From positions 372,001-436,000 of the forward strand of contig NZ_NEVS01000004.1 in NCBI RefSeq assembly GCF_002261215.1: DNA of 64,000 nt, in the 5' to 3' direction. Shown here piece by piece: positions 63,436-64,000 of this stretch. A program made the position numbers and the translations under genes. The notes under the pieces are model-generated. The model was given only the letters and a program-made list of their open reading frames with translations. It had not been told where the DNA came from and did no database searches. Every line of letters begins with the position of its first letter. Within the stretch, counting starts at the first letter, position 1. The stretch comes from Bordetella genomosp. 11. GTDB taxonomy: Bacteria; Pseudomonadota; Gammaproteobacteria; Burkholderiales; Burkholderiaceae_B.

Positions 63436-64000
63436 TCAAGCAGGGGTGCGGGCAACGCGTCCAGCCAGCCACGAGAGGCAGGCGCAGGCGGCCAGTACGC
63501 CCGTGAGCGGCAGCGGTGTATTGTCTTGCCACAGGCTGACGCACAGGCCCGCCAGGGCGCCGCAGGACAACTGCAGCGTGCCCAGCAGCGCCGAGGCCAC
63601 GCCCAGCCGCTTGCCCTGTTCGGACAGCGCCAGGGCGGCCGAATTCGGATTCACGAATCCCTGGCTGCTCATGTAGCCGATCAGGCAGATCATCAGCAGC
63701 GGCAGGGTCATCCAGCCCGCCAGCGTCAGCAGCACACCCGCCAGGCTGGCCAGCGCCAGGGTAACCAGGGCGCGGCGTTGCAGGACGCGCGGCGGCAGGC
63801 GGCGCAGCAGGCGGGCGCTGACCTGCGAGCCGGCGATCAGGCCGGCCGCGTTCAGCCCGAATAGCAGCCCGTAGTGCTGCGGATCCACGCCGTAGAGCTC
63901 GATGAACACGCGGGGCGATCCGACGATGTAGGCGAACATGCCGGCCTGCCCCAGCCCGCCGGCCAGGCTGTGCGCCATGAATCCGCGGTGGCGCAACAGT
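63436..64000 (-). CDS. MFS transporter, Bcr/CflA-like, C-terminal part (5' end outside window)
   Basis: The frame stays open through base 64000, so the N-terminal half is outside the window. About 188 residues remain, with five to six membrane helices: MFAYIVGSPRVFIELYGVDPQHYGLLFGLNAAGL, LALASLAGVLLTLAGWMTLPLLMICLIGYMSS and LSCGALAGLCVSLW (quoted in parts). The FIELYGVDPQHYGLLFGLNA pattern is typical of Bcr/CflA drug-resistance or sulfonamide/bicyclomycin exporters. The true substrate is unknown. It ends just past the rpmB promoter, convergent with nothing. Confidence 0.85.
   Translation of the reverse strand, partial: LLRHRGFMAHSLAGGLGQAGMFAYIVGSPRVFIELYGVDPQHYGLLFGLNAAGLIAGSQVSARLLRRLPPRVLQRRALVTLALASLAGVLLTLAGWMTLPLLMICLIGYMSSQGFVNPNSAALALSEQGKRLGVASALLGTLQLSCGALAGLCVSLWQDNTPLPLTGVLAACACLSWLAGRVARTPA

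Overview
The window looks like chromosomal DNA of a high-GC betaproteobacterium of the Alcaligenaceae (Bordetella/Achromobacter type). The pointers are the conserved runs pyrG-eno-ftsB and leuS-lptE-holA-proA, the rpmB-rpmG pair, three orphan Bug-type (tripartite tricarboxylate transporter) binding proteins, and dense, tightly packed GC-rich genes. Genus is inferred from gene order and protein character only. No tRNA, rRNA, CRISPR array, insertion sequence or prophage was seen.

Layout. 1-11.1 kb is a peptide/glutathione scavenging operon: RpiR-type regulator (cut by the window start), isoaspartyl peptidase, a four-gene Gsi/Dpp-type ABC importer, a DmpA-like aminopeptidase, a DppA-like D-aminopeptidase and an Xaa-Pro aminopeptidase. 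11.2-20.1 kb is mostly housekeeping: pyrG, eno, ftsB, a TadE-like membrane protein running antisense into ftsB, hslO, a gamma-carbonic-anhydrase-like protein, an acyl-CoA synthetase and an LpxH-like phosphoesterase.

20.3-30.5 kb is a catabolic island: Rieske oxygenase, D-2-hydroxyacid dehydrogenase, Rieske-partner reductase, M20 deacylase, ThDP enzyme, aldehyde dehydrogenase and Bug protein, followed by a convergent GntR/FCD regulator and a separate DUF1989 gene. Near-identical CTAGTTAAC operator sites precede both the Rieske operon and the DUF1989 gene, which ties them into one regulon.

30.5-40.9 kb is a second, leftward catabolic operon: Bug protein, three-subunit molybdenum hydroxylase, a class III extradiol dioxygenase with a LigB-then-LigA arrangement, RidA-family protein, FAD monooxygenase, CoxG-like protein and a cytosolic gamma-glutamyltransferase-like Ntn hydrolase. 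A divergent GntR/FCD regulator and twin GTATAC sites lie at its head. This gene combination is the best candidate for an undescribed (N-hetero)aromatic degradation pathway.

41-47.9 kb holds an RDD protein, an alpha/beta-hydrolase plus DUF1330 pair behind a promoter covered by direct repeats, an 8 x 8 bp tandem repeat, a 59-residue small-protein gene with its own terminator, pxpB-pxpC, an RlmL-like 23S rRNA methyltransferase and hemJ. 48-53.8 kb is proA-holA-lptE-leuS. 54.2-60.7 kb has a KGG stress protein, an ohr-ohrR peroxide module, and a third GntR/Bug module with an amidohydrolase and a ketoglutarate-semialdehyde-type dehydrogenase. The right end carries a periplasmic binding protein with an odd Asn-Gly-Ser tail, rpmG, rpmB and the 3' part of an MFS transporter gene.
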